Source: Telopea speciosissima
Lineage: Eukaryota > Streptophyta > Magnoliopsida > Proteales > Proteaceae
DNA: 64,000 nucleotides
Assembly (NCBI RefSeq): GCF_018873765.1
Contig: NC_057924.1
Span: 18,781,542-18,845,541, forward strand
Direction of reading: 5' to 3'
Notes under the pieces: generated by a model
What the model saw: the letters and a program-made list of their open reading frames with translations, nothing else
Database searches by the model: none
Told to the model about the DNA's origin: nothing
In this document: one piece after another, positions 55,160-64,000 of the stretch
Numbering within the stretch: position 1 is the first letter of the stretch
How the letters are laid out: every line of letters starts with the position of its first letter
Position numbers and translations under genes: made by a program

Positions 55160-56155
55160 AAATTAAAAGATAATAGGCTAGGAAGACATCTTTAGCAGAG
55201 ACTCCTACCAAGCTATATGAAATCAAAAGAATTGCCATCACATGTGTGTGTTAGTGTCATTGGGTCAATATGATTTTTTTTTTTTTTTTTTTGTTGGTAG
55301 AAGGTCAATATGATTTATGGATCCTAAGAGATTTCAACTTATGGGAACCAATCACATAATAAGCCTCACATGTGTCATGTGTGCCTTTGCCATGTAGTCA
55401 TGATCCATCATCTACTCAAACTAATCCCACAAAAAAAAAAAAAAAAAAAAATCCGAAGAAAGAAGCTTTTATGGGTTTCATCCGTCAAACACCAAAAGGA
55501 AAGAAGCATCAACCTCATGGTTTTACATTCAAACTTTCTTATCACCTTTCTCCAAGTTTCAAAGCACGTGAAGTCATGTTTTAATTTATCAACAAAATAA
55601 AAGTTTAGATATTGAAAAAAGTGTTTTCCTCTACCTATGAAGGACGATTCACCCATCATCCTAGGATTCGTAAAATCTTATTGGGTTTTCATGTGTCCCA
55701 AAATATTCTCCCGACACTCTTTCGCGTTTTCTCCTACCCCGCGGTGAATGGGATCCTCATTCACCGTGGATGGAGGAAAACTTAGTCCTAAGATTTTTAT
55801 ATTTTTCGAGAAGTGGGCTCTCGACATGCTCTCAATTGGAAGTAAAATAACATGAGTCAAAAAAATGACAATTCAAATAAGATTGAAGATTTATATATAG
55901 GTGGATCCAAGTTCTCTGTTCACTTGTCAAATTTCAATCTTGTCTGAATTTTGTTAGAAGTGGCAAACAAGATATTGAAGAAAAAATGAAAGACTATAAC
56001 TAGATGCATGGACATACAAATATAAATTCTGCAATTTTATGGCCAAAAATATAGGGTGTGATGGTCTACTTCCGGTGAAAGCAATTTATAATCTTTTCTT
56101 CCCTTTCTTCCTTCATGGGAAATCCTAATTACACCAGGTGGGGGAGGGGAGGGTC
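55160..56155. other. Intergenic, nothing recognised
   Basis: It has T and A runs (55274-55292, 55432-55450). No gene. Confidence 0.4.
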
Positions 56156-56233
56156 CTCTAGGGTTTTAGTCCATGGTACTAGAGTGGGTATCGATCAGCT
56201 CCAAACCAATACCATATCTAATATGTATCAATC

Positions 56234-56784
56234 TTAGGATGCAAGTTTGGTTCTGTCGCCCTGACCCACCCTAGTCTGTCTTGAGCCCGAATAGGGTTTG
56301 GGCTGAGATATTTGGCCCCGAGGTGGGTCAAGGCTGAAAATTTCTAGCCTTGAGTCAGGGTAGGGTCGGGCTAGGGTTGAGGCCTCGGGCGAAACCTAGC
56401 TCAGCCCGGCCCGGCCCGACCCTATTTTAAGTTATACTATAAAATATATATTCATATAATATACATATTATATACTTTAAACATCATCCATATTTTGTTA
56501 TATAATATATTATATATGAAGATAATAAGTGATATAATACATTTTATTACAGTGTTATTTTACTTAAAATTAATAACTTTCTTCCCGGCCCATTCCAACC
56601 CATGTATTTCCTTCTCCCTCCCCATGATCAGGGCCAATCAGCTAGGGTCAACCCGACCCAACCCTGAGGGTGGGTCAAGATTGGATTTTTTGACAGTTGG
56701 GTCGGGCTTGGGCCCAGCTAAGGAGATTTAGAGTTGGGCTAGGGTTCTATAAAGTCCGACCCAACCCGACCTTGTTGCAGCCTA
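56234..56784. mobile_element. hAT-like non-autonomous element, GC-rich family, copy 1
   Basis: Ends TTAGGATGCAAG and TTGTTGCAGCCTA are inverted, with a perfect 8-bp duplication TATCAATC (56226-56233 and 56785-56792). Inside are many GCCCGACCC/GGGTCGGGC words. It is inserted in a MITE-like sequence (about 56160-56945) that resembles 62637-62822. Confidence 0.8.
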
Positions 56785-56792
56785 TATCAATC

Positions 56793-59333
56793 CATATCAG
56801 ATGTTTTACATTCAAAGGTACCACTATGGTGTCAAATTTTTACTTTTTTACCCTTTGCCAGTATGATATTATCGATCTGGTATTAATCAAATATCAATAT
56901 ATCAATATGAATTCGTCAATATGATACGATACCGATTCTTAACCATTTTTTAACTTGTGAATGCACTATGACAATTAAAGTCTTGATTCACTTAATATCT
57001 ATTCTTCTTCTAATAATCAAATCCAATGCTTTGGAAAAACCTTTTTTTTCCCCTGATGATGAAGAAGAAACAGCATTAAGACAAAAGGGAGAATGTTTAA
57101 TGGCGAGCCGAAAAGTACGACTTCTCCTTCATGGTCTTGGTGGCCAGACATTTCTGTTTTTTTTTTTTTTTTTTTTTGGCTAAAAGTGGTCAGACATTTC
57201 AAAAGATTATAATATCATTAAGGGATTGATTAGTAAAAATATTATTAGAAACAAAATGAGAAATTTGCCAAAAAAACCTTTAAAAAACTTTGAAAAATAA
57301 GATGGTGAGTGGAATTGTTGTGTGGGACCCACTACGATATGTGGAATCGGGTACCGTTGGTTAGTGGCATGGCATTCATTTCGGGCATTTCAAGCATGAA
57401 TCCAACTAGAAGGTGGCCACCTTATAGACTGCCCCTCAAATAGTATTACTGCTGCTTGGGTTGATTTTTCAAGGGACTTTAAATTTGAGTAATAAAATTT
57501 CAAATTTGTTTAAGGGTTGCTAGGTTGGTATTCTCTATGGAGGGACTATAGTCTCTGAATGCACACGAGGGTCAATGAGAACATGCACGTATCTGAGCAT
57601 GGGCAATCAACTTCCTCATCAAGAACTTTTTTTCTTTATTTATTTATTTATTTTTTGGACTTTTACTATGGTATAATACTCCAAAACTCATTGTTCCTCT
57701 GAAGAAAATTTCAAAGATAATTCATTATTTAATAAAAGAAAGAAAGTAAATTGAGAGAAAATGTAAAATTCTGTCTCTCTTTTTTTTTTTTGTCAAAGTA
57801 ATATTTTGTCATTTTATCATCTAAAAGAATGCAACTCATGGTATCATTTAAGTTTAGTTAAAGAATTTGTTCATTGATATTTTCAGATTTTTTGTCATAT
57901 AAAAAGTATTTTAGACAAATAATTAACCAACCTACCAATCCATTCTCCACTCACTATTTGATATTTTGAAGTATGTATACACACACACACTCTCTCTCTC
58001 TCTCTCTCATCCATAACACATAGCATATCTATTATAGATCCCGTTTGTTTAGAGGAGAAGGTGATATGGGATTGTTGAGAAGATGGGACCCACATGTTGG
58101 TGGGATTTCATTCGAATGAGAATGTTGAGGTAAAGTTATTTTTTCATGAATAGTAATCAAAGTCTCCCAAATTTAATGGGACTTCAGATAAAATAAGTGG
58201 TGAGATTTTAAAATGCCACATTAGCATTTGTCCACCCCCAATCCTCTAAACAAACATAACAGAGAACCTTAATGAAGTTGCCTTCTTCAACAAGAAGGAT
58301 GATGACAGGAAAATAGGATACTCTTTTGTAGATTTTCTTACAAACATGTCAAATGTTCAGTACTATACAATGCCACCTTGAAGTTACCCCTCTCTCTCTC
58401 TCTCTCTTATACACGCCTAGATGGTCAAAAGTAAAAGATACCTTCTTCAACAAGAAAGATGAAGAAGCAAAATAAGATAATAACTCTTTTGTAGACTTCC
58501 TTACAAACATGTCAAATATTCAAAGCGAACTTTATGAGATAACTTCAACACCAAATTTTGTTTCTTTCTCTCCCTCCCCCTTCTTTGGTCTCGTGCAGTC
58601 TTCTATTCTAGAAGAAAGTGACACATCATAATCTACAGTTTAGTTGCTTGTTAATTTATCAAAAACAAAAAAGAAAATAAAAAATCAAGCGTCCATTAGC
58701 CAATAATAATAATAATAAGCATGGCCAAAGTTTTCTTTCACCTAGGCCGGGTGGAAAAAGAATCTCTTCATTCACGTGTTCTAACACTAAGATGAGACTC
58801 CTAGGCTAGTAACACATCATGTTATATCTTATCAGTAACTCTCGTCCCTTATTGTTAATGAATCAAGTACCCTTTTTGAGTATCCCCATCAGATTCTATC
58901 TTCACCGTGGGTAATGAAAGCTTTAGTCCAATAGTTTTCCATAATATCAAACATTACTTGTTAATGATTTGGGCAATCATTTTGAGTGCCCTAATCCAGA
59001 AGGTTGTAAATTAATTCAAGTTTGGTTAATTGATTCAGTTCAAAGTGTTAAGATTAGAAACCAAAACTGAACCATTTATGAAACGGTTCCAATACTCCAA
59101 ATTGAAATCAATTAGTATACGGTTTCGGCTAAACAGCTTTTAAATGATTTTTATTGGTTTCTATTTTTTTCATTGATTTAAGTTAACAAATTTGAGCCCA
59201 ATTGGGAATTAACCTATTTTCGAAGCCTAATAAAGAAATCTGATGTTTCTAGACTCAAATTGTGACTTAAGAAATAAATACAATTTAAAATAAAAGAAAA
59301 GGAAACATGCAGTGCCCTTCTACAGATTCCTTT
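56793..59333. other. Intergenic, no gene recognised
   Basis: It holds a T run at 57158-57176, short CA/CT microsatellites (57978-58008, 58389-58408) and two similar stretches, CTTCTTCAACAAGAA at 58281 and 58442, each with a following ACAAACATGTCAAAT. No supported coding sequence. Confidence 0.4.
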
Positions 59334-59690
59334 ATACCATTTTACATAATAAATAATAGGGCATACATTGACACACACACACACACTCTCGGATCCGGCT
59401 CCCCTCCAGTGCACTTGTGAAGCTAGGGAGCTCCAATGCACACGCCAACACACATCCCGATGTGCTGGCATGTGGATCAAGGACTCCCCAACCACACGAT
59501 GTGCACTGCACACCGTGCCGCACGGGAGAGGAGCCCAATCCCACTCTCTCCCCTATTCTGACCATGTGAGACCCATGTGGGTCCCATGTGTTCCTCACAT
59601 GGATGATACCATTTTTGGACCCTCATTAGTGTAGCATGCAGATCTCTCCTTACACTGTCCTTGGAGGAAACACTCTCACTTAAAGTAATT
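59334..59690. repeat. Short dispersed repeat M5, copy 2
   Basis: The right half corresponds to 15152-15365 (GTGGGTCCCATGTG, TGGATGATACCATTT, CTTACACTGTCCTTGG). The left half has a CA run and GTGCA-rich sequence. Confidence 0.45.
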
Positions 59691-59941
59691 TATATGGTTT
59701 AAATCATTTACAAAACATTAGAGAGTGTATATAGAATGTAAAGATTACCCTGTTTTTTTTATTTTTTTTTTGGGTTCAGTTACATTTTGATTTAATCAAT
59801 TCAAAATCGACAGTTACACGGTTTCAATTCTCAAAATCAAAACCAAATCATTTAATAAATAGTTTATCAAATTTGATTAACACGGTTCAATTCAATTTCA
59901 ATAAACGATTTTGGTTTGCAATTCACACCCGTACCTATTAC

Positions 59942-60358
59942 TAGGGGTGCAAGTTTGTCCCTGACAACTCGAGCCCACCCTAAGCCCGAACAGGGCTTGG
60001 GTTCAGATATCCTGGCCCTGAGAGCAAGTTAGTGTTGGAAATTTCTGGCCTTGAGTCAAGGCCAGGCCAGGCCAGGCCGGGCCAGGGTTGAGGCCTAGGG
60101 CTGAGTCTGACCCGGTCCAACCCAACCATGTCTTCTTATTCATTCATTCTTCTTCTTTCCAACGGGGCCAGCTCATGCATCTCCCTTCCCCCCATGGTCA
60201 GGGCCAATCTAGGTCAGCCCAGCCCGACCTTGAGGGCGGGTCAGGGTTGGATTTTTCTGACTCTGAGTCTAGGCCAGACCTGAACCCAACTAATGGAACT
60301 CAAGGTTTAGGCTGGGGTTTTAAAAGGCCCGGCCCAACCCGACCTTGTTGCAACCCTA
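59942..60358. mobile_element. hAT-like non-autonomous element, GC-rich family, copy 2
   Basis: It is homologous to 56234-56784, with ends TAGGGGTGCAAG and TTGTTGCAACCCTA and the same CCGACC-rich interior. The 8-mers outside do not match well. Its right end is 320 bp before the ERF start codon. Confidence 0.7.
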
Positions 60359-60678
60359 ATTTTTACAACACAAACTAAATAAATAAAAATCACACGATCA
60401 CCTAATTAAAAGCCAACGGTACAATTGTAATTTATTTTAAAATTAAGTGTATATTGCAAGTTGCAATTACATCAGTCCACACAACCCTCCAAACAAAGAA
60501 AGGTTAATTAGCCTTTTCCTTTCCCTTAGTTGTTCGTCTCACTCTCACCTAATTCGTTTTTCTTCAGTAAAATTATGAGCCCCACACACCTTAGGGCTTT
60601 GCCTGCCCCGAAATTTCCAATCCCACAGTCGATGATCCATACAAATAGAGCCTCTCGCCCACAAACTCTCCCATCTTC
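60359..60678 (+). promoter_or_regulatory. Upstream region of the ERF gene
   Basis: 320 bp between the hAT-like element and the ATG. It contains CATACAAATAGAG at 60637-60649, which could serve as a weak TATA-like site. No strong element was identified. Confidence 0.3.
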
Positions 60679-61302
60679 ATGACTGGAAGTGATCCTCAGT
60701 TACCTCTTAATGAGAATGATTCACTAGACATGGTTCTCTATGAAGTCCTAAACGAAGCTATGGCTATCAGTAATACTACTCCACAGCTGACTTCCAGAGA
60801 TCTCACAGTTCATAACCGTGCCGGCGTCTTAGAACCGAGCGGGCGCATTGGAAAGAAGCATTATAGAGGTGTAAGACGCCGTCCGTGGGGGAAATACGCC
60901 GCTGAAATCCGTGATTCGTCGCGACACGGTGCTCGTCTATGGCTTGGAACGTTTGATACTGCAGAAGCTGCTGCCTTGGCTTATGATAGGGCTGCGTTTA
61001 GGATGAGAGGTGCTAAGGCACTATTGAATTTCCCAGCTGAGCTTGTGGCTGAAGCTAACTCTGTAGTGCATGGAGTGAAGCCCAACTCCAACTCTATCAT
61101 CCATAGAATGAATAAGGAGGTGGGGTTGAGCTCAATTGGTTGTTCTAGTGGGATCACAAAGGTGGATGACCAATCTGAATCAGAAAACTCTCCAGTTGTG
61201 GAGTTGCAGGATTTGGGGGCAGATTACTTGGAGGATTTGTTGTCTCAGATGGATTATCCTTCCTCTTCCTCTTCTTCTAGTTCATGTAATGTTGCAACAT
61301 AA
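60679..61302 (+). CDS. ERF transcription factor, group IX, Pti5-like
   Basis: This intronless 207-aa protein binds GCC-box DNA in ethylene and defence signalling. A single AP2/ERF domain spans residues 61-118 ([20 protein letters not shown] to GAKALLNFP), with the Ala and Asp typical of ERF rather than DREB types (A75, D79). The N-terminus [20 protein letters not shown] is very close to what I remember of tomato Pti5, a Pto-interacting activator. The acidic C-terminal stretch [16 protein letters not shown] (about 173-188) looks like a group IX activation motif, followed by a Ser run. The start is the first Met and gives the conserved N-terminus. Intronless structure is normal for this group. 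Exact orthology is unproven. Confidence 0.95.
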   Translation: MTGSDPQLPLNENDSLDMVLYEVLNEAMAISNTTPQLTSRDLTVHNRAGVLEPSGRIGKKHYRGVRRRPWGKYAAEIRDSSRHGARLWLGTFDTAEAAALAYDRAAFRMRGAKALLNFPAELVAEANSVVHGVKPNSNSIIHRMNKEVGLSSIGCSSGITKVDDQSESENSPVVELQDLGADYLEDLLSQMDYPSSSSSSSSCNVAT

Positions 61303-62349
61303 TGAAAAATAAGAGATTAGTATTTCTCAGGGCGTTTTGTGATGTAGAGAACTTTTTTTAAAATTTTCTGGATCGGTTGGATAGGCAAAAGTCCACGTAT
61401 CCGATCAGGTTGAAAGGATTAATTTGTCAGCATAACTTTCGAGAACCATAACTTTTGGCTTGGGTGCAATTACGAGAGCCATAATACCTTTTTGAAAATA
61501 TGCACTAATGCCCTACAGGCTATCCAATACTATACCAAAAGTTGCAGGGTCAAATCTTCGTTTCCTATATATATTAGTTCGTTTTGTGCTTTATTTAGGT
61601 TATCTTTTTCCTTTGTAATCCGACCTTTTTATATAAGGGTTGTTTTAAACGAAACAAAGTATCTTAAAGTTTAGGCAGAAGTTTTTATGTACGGTCGAGC
61701 ACATGCATGTCCTGCATTAATTATTATTAGATGGGGATTTATGCTCATTCAAATTGACCATAAAACCCCTACACCCCCTATTGAATGAATGATGCATGGA
61801 ATCTCGAACTCCTTTCCCATAAGTTTATAACCTAATTGTTTTGTTTGCTCTTCTTCCTTGTTGAAATTAGGGTTTTTGTTATCTTAAGGATTCAAGAGTT
61901 GTAACTCGTGAGCGCTAGAACGAGATCTAAGCCCCGTACTTCCTACTGTATCATTTTGTCTAGTATAAGAATACGTTTTGAGAGGACTAATTACATGTAT
62001 GTGTTGTTTATCTGCTCAGTCACAGAGCCCACATGCATGAAGAGAAACATACATGTAGTAGTAGTAGTACTTTTTTTAGTTTGTGGTATATATTTAGAGC
62101 ACCTGATATTTTCATAATAGTTGACAGGTTTCTTTCATTCTAATTTTTTGTTGTTGTTCGAATGACTTTGATTTGTGTATCTAGAATGTATTCCAAAAAT
62201 GCATAACAAACACACCAAATTTCCCACTTCCTGACCAAAGAACATGTAGAGGAGCCTTAAAATATTTTTTTTTATATATTTTTATTTTGATGTATTTTTT
62301 GGATTTTTAAAGTTATGTAAGATTACTTTTGTCAAATGTTTTGCTAATA
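61303..62349. other. 3' flank of the ERF, no gene recognised
   Basis: This includes the probable 3' UTR. Short frames have no motif. A TAG repeat lies at 62056-62068. Confidence 0.4.
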
Positions 62350-62530
62350 GAAAAAGGGATTGGGTTTGGGAGTGCAACTCCTCTACCCTGATACATGGTG
62401 GGGCGAAAAGACCACCCCACCCCCATTAAAGGCAAAAACCCCATCCATATTGATGCTTCCTCACATGCTCCCACTGGCTCTTGTGCTGGTGCAGGGGCCA
62501 CACTCTCAGACAGAAAATTCTTTCCTCAAA
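62350..62530. mobile_element. MITE-like foldback element related to M2
   Basis: It shares CATTAAAGGCAAAAACCCCAT, ATGCTTCC and GGGGCCACACTCTC-GACAGA with the copies near 14.7 and 15.5 kb. Ends and duplication are uncertain. Confidence 0.5.
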
Positions 62531-62636
62531 GGAAAAAATGCTTAGAAAAGAAATTAACAAAGGCAAGATGGGAAAGTCAGACAAAGCAGAGGAGAGAGAG
62601 AGGGCGGATAGAAGTGAGTGTGAGAGTATGTGAAGG

Positions 62637-62822
62637 GTAGGGTTTTAGTGCATGCTATTGGTATCAGTATTGGTCGTTGTTGATACTAATATGATACAAA
62701 TTTGATGATCCAAATCGGTTGGAAATGTAATTGTATCAATTAGGTATTGGTATAGGTCATGGTTGATATCAATGCAAATCGGCTGAAATGGCCGATCCTA
62801 TACTGGTACCTAAAACCATGGT
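62637..62822. mobile_element. MITE-like foldback element (M4)
   Basis: Inverted ends GGTTTTAGTGCATGCTATTGG and CTGGTACCTAAAACCATGG flank an interior of ATTGGTATCAGTATTGG-type words in both orientations. A related sequence surrounds the hAT-like element at 56234, and part of one lies at 52372-52435. Confidence 0.6.
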
Positions 62823-63897
62823 GAGAGGAGGAGAGAGATTTGGGGCAACAAATTAAAGTATTTTATAAGGGAAAAAGATCTCTACTTGGTGGTATTTCCT
62901 ACGCCTTATCATAGAACATCGTGAAATGATGCCTCTACCCCCATGGGTACCTATGCATGCTCCCCCATTGACCTAGACACTTGTGTAGAAACCATTCGAC
63001 CAAGCAAAGATCTCTTGCCCATTTTATAATTAAGAAAGAAGAACTTTTGCTTTGTGAAAAAAAAAATATGCCACACAATGTAAATCTTATTTGTTGTTTC
63101 ATAATAATAATTAATTATTATTATTATTATTATTAATACAAGAAAATATCTAATGGGGCATATTAGACAAGTTAATTTATTAGTAAAACTTGGGCCTACA
63201 TGTGAATAGAAAAGAAAAAAGATAATGGCCCATGGCCTATTATATAGGTAACTTAAATTGACCATGGAGCAATGGTTGAATTCATGCATTTTGAAATTCA
63301 GACTAAAACCTTATTCTTAAAGTATTAGTTACCTTTTGAATTTGGACTTTGTAATCCCACGTGGAGAGACAATAGAAAGTTCACTTTTCATTTATTTTTT
63401 TTTGGTAGAAGTTCACTTTCATTGTATCAGTTGGAGAAAGAGAGATTGATCACCTTCACTGTAACAGGTTTTTTTTTTTTGGTAGAAGTAACAGTTTTTT
63501 TTTGATAACCTCCTTCATTGTAACAATTGGATTGGACTTGCTCTGTCTAATAAATGAGTTGGCTCACATATAACACAGTTTCATTTTCCCGAAAGGTACA
63601 ATGGGACCAGTTTTTTCTAACATATCCGTACCATCTTGGATGATCACTTCTACCGTTCTACATGTCTACTGAGTAAGAAGAACTTCAGGTTGTATATATC
63701 TCATTATCTTATTACATATTTTCTTGTTTTATCACCCAAAAAAAAAAGAAAGAACTTCAGGTTGGTTAATTGTCACGTGCCTGAACCCCCATCGTCTTTG
63801 ATAAACCACAAATCATCCCAATCTATCAGAAGATACCACGTGTCCTGGAACAGCGGGAGATCACCCGGACACCGACAGCATGAGATCCACTGGGGGG
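62823..63897. other. Right-end intergenic sequence
   Basis: (ATT)n around 63105-63135, T runs and no gene. From about 63773 a TGTCACGTGCCTGAACCCCC sequence could be the start of an LTR that continues beyond the window. Confidence 0.35.
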
Positions 63898-64000
63898 TCA
63901 CCCACACTTGGGCGCCACCCACTAGGGAGTCACCCACACTTGGGCGCCACCCACTAGGGCATCACCCACACTTGGGCGTCATCCCCCTTGGGCCAATGTT
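63898..64000. repeat. 32-bp tandem repeat array, cut by the window end
   Basis: Units start at 63898, 63930 and 63962: TCACCCACACTTGGGCGCCA then CCCACTAGGG plus two bases. The third unit is diverged. There are no spacers between units. Confidence 0.85.

Noticed and set aside
59332-59634. Open frames on both strands in a CA-rich region
   Set aside because: They lie in dispersed repeat M5 and a microsatellite; low-complexity translation only.
63898-64000. CRISPR-like array
   Set aside because: Units are directly adjacent with no spacers, and the DNA is from a plant nucleus.

Overview
The window is nuclear DNA of a flowering plant. Genes have many short GT-AG introns, there is a plant class III peroxidase, an ERF-type AP2 factor and an SNI1 orthologue, and most of the remaining DNA is Ty1-copia and long-LTR retroelements, RTE and L1 LINEs, hAT and Mutator-like elements and MITEs. 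The genus cannot be read from the sequence.

Four protein genes and one tRNA gene can be supported. (1) A three-exon secreted class III peroxidase of the PRX19 type, + strand, 13197-14656, with an orphan copy of part of its exon 2 about 3.2 kb upstream. (2) An eight-exon D-aminoacyl-tRNA deacylase (DTD), + strand, 23170-25876. (3) A 15-exon SNI1 orthologue (SMC5/6-linked negative regulator of systemic acquired resistance), - strand, 51900 down to 29381. Its last two exons were found across introns of about 11.6 kb and 4.0 kb that are filled with transposons. (4) A tRNA-Glu(CTC), - strand, 52052-52123, about 150 bp upstream of the SNI1 start and on the same strand. (5) An intronless group IX ERF resembling tomato Pti5, + strand, 60679-61302.

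Layout. 1-9.8 kb: an RTE LINE fragment with an inverted 5' end, then a decayed copia element (1971-7576) that seems to sit inside an older long-LTR sequence. 9.8-16 kb: the peroxidase and its exon fragment among short foldback elements. 16-20 kb: a 2.9-kb solo LTR with a CGTTC target duplication, inserted in a dispersed repeat whose uninterrupted copy lies at 26.4-27.0 kb. 20.4-22.2 kb: a Mutator-like element with long inverted ends and a 9-bp duplication. 22.6-25.9 kb: a MITE next to the DTD gene. 26-29.4 kb: repeats and the SNI1 3' flank. 29.4-51.9 kb: SNI1; its introns hold two truncated RTEs (one carrying a hAT MITE), a full-length RTE with an 11-bp duplication, and a chimeric nested retroelement bounded by GTAAT duplications. 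52-60.6 kb: tRNA-Glu, then MITEs, an L1 remnant and hAT-like elements. 60.7-61.3 kb: the ERF. The right end enters a 32-bp tandem array.

DTD (+) and SNI1 (-) are convergent, about 3.5 kb apart. Two of the genes have defence-related family roles (SNI1, Pti5-like ERF) and class III peroxidases are often stress-linked, but nothing in the sequence shows that they are co-regulated. All exon coordinates come from reading frames, splice consensus and remembered family conservation, not from transcripts.
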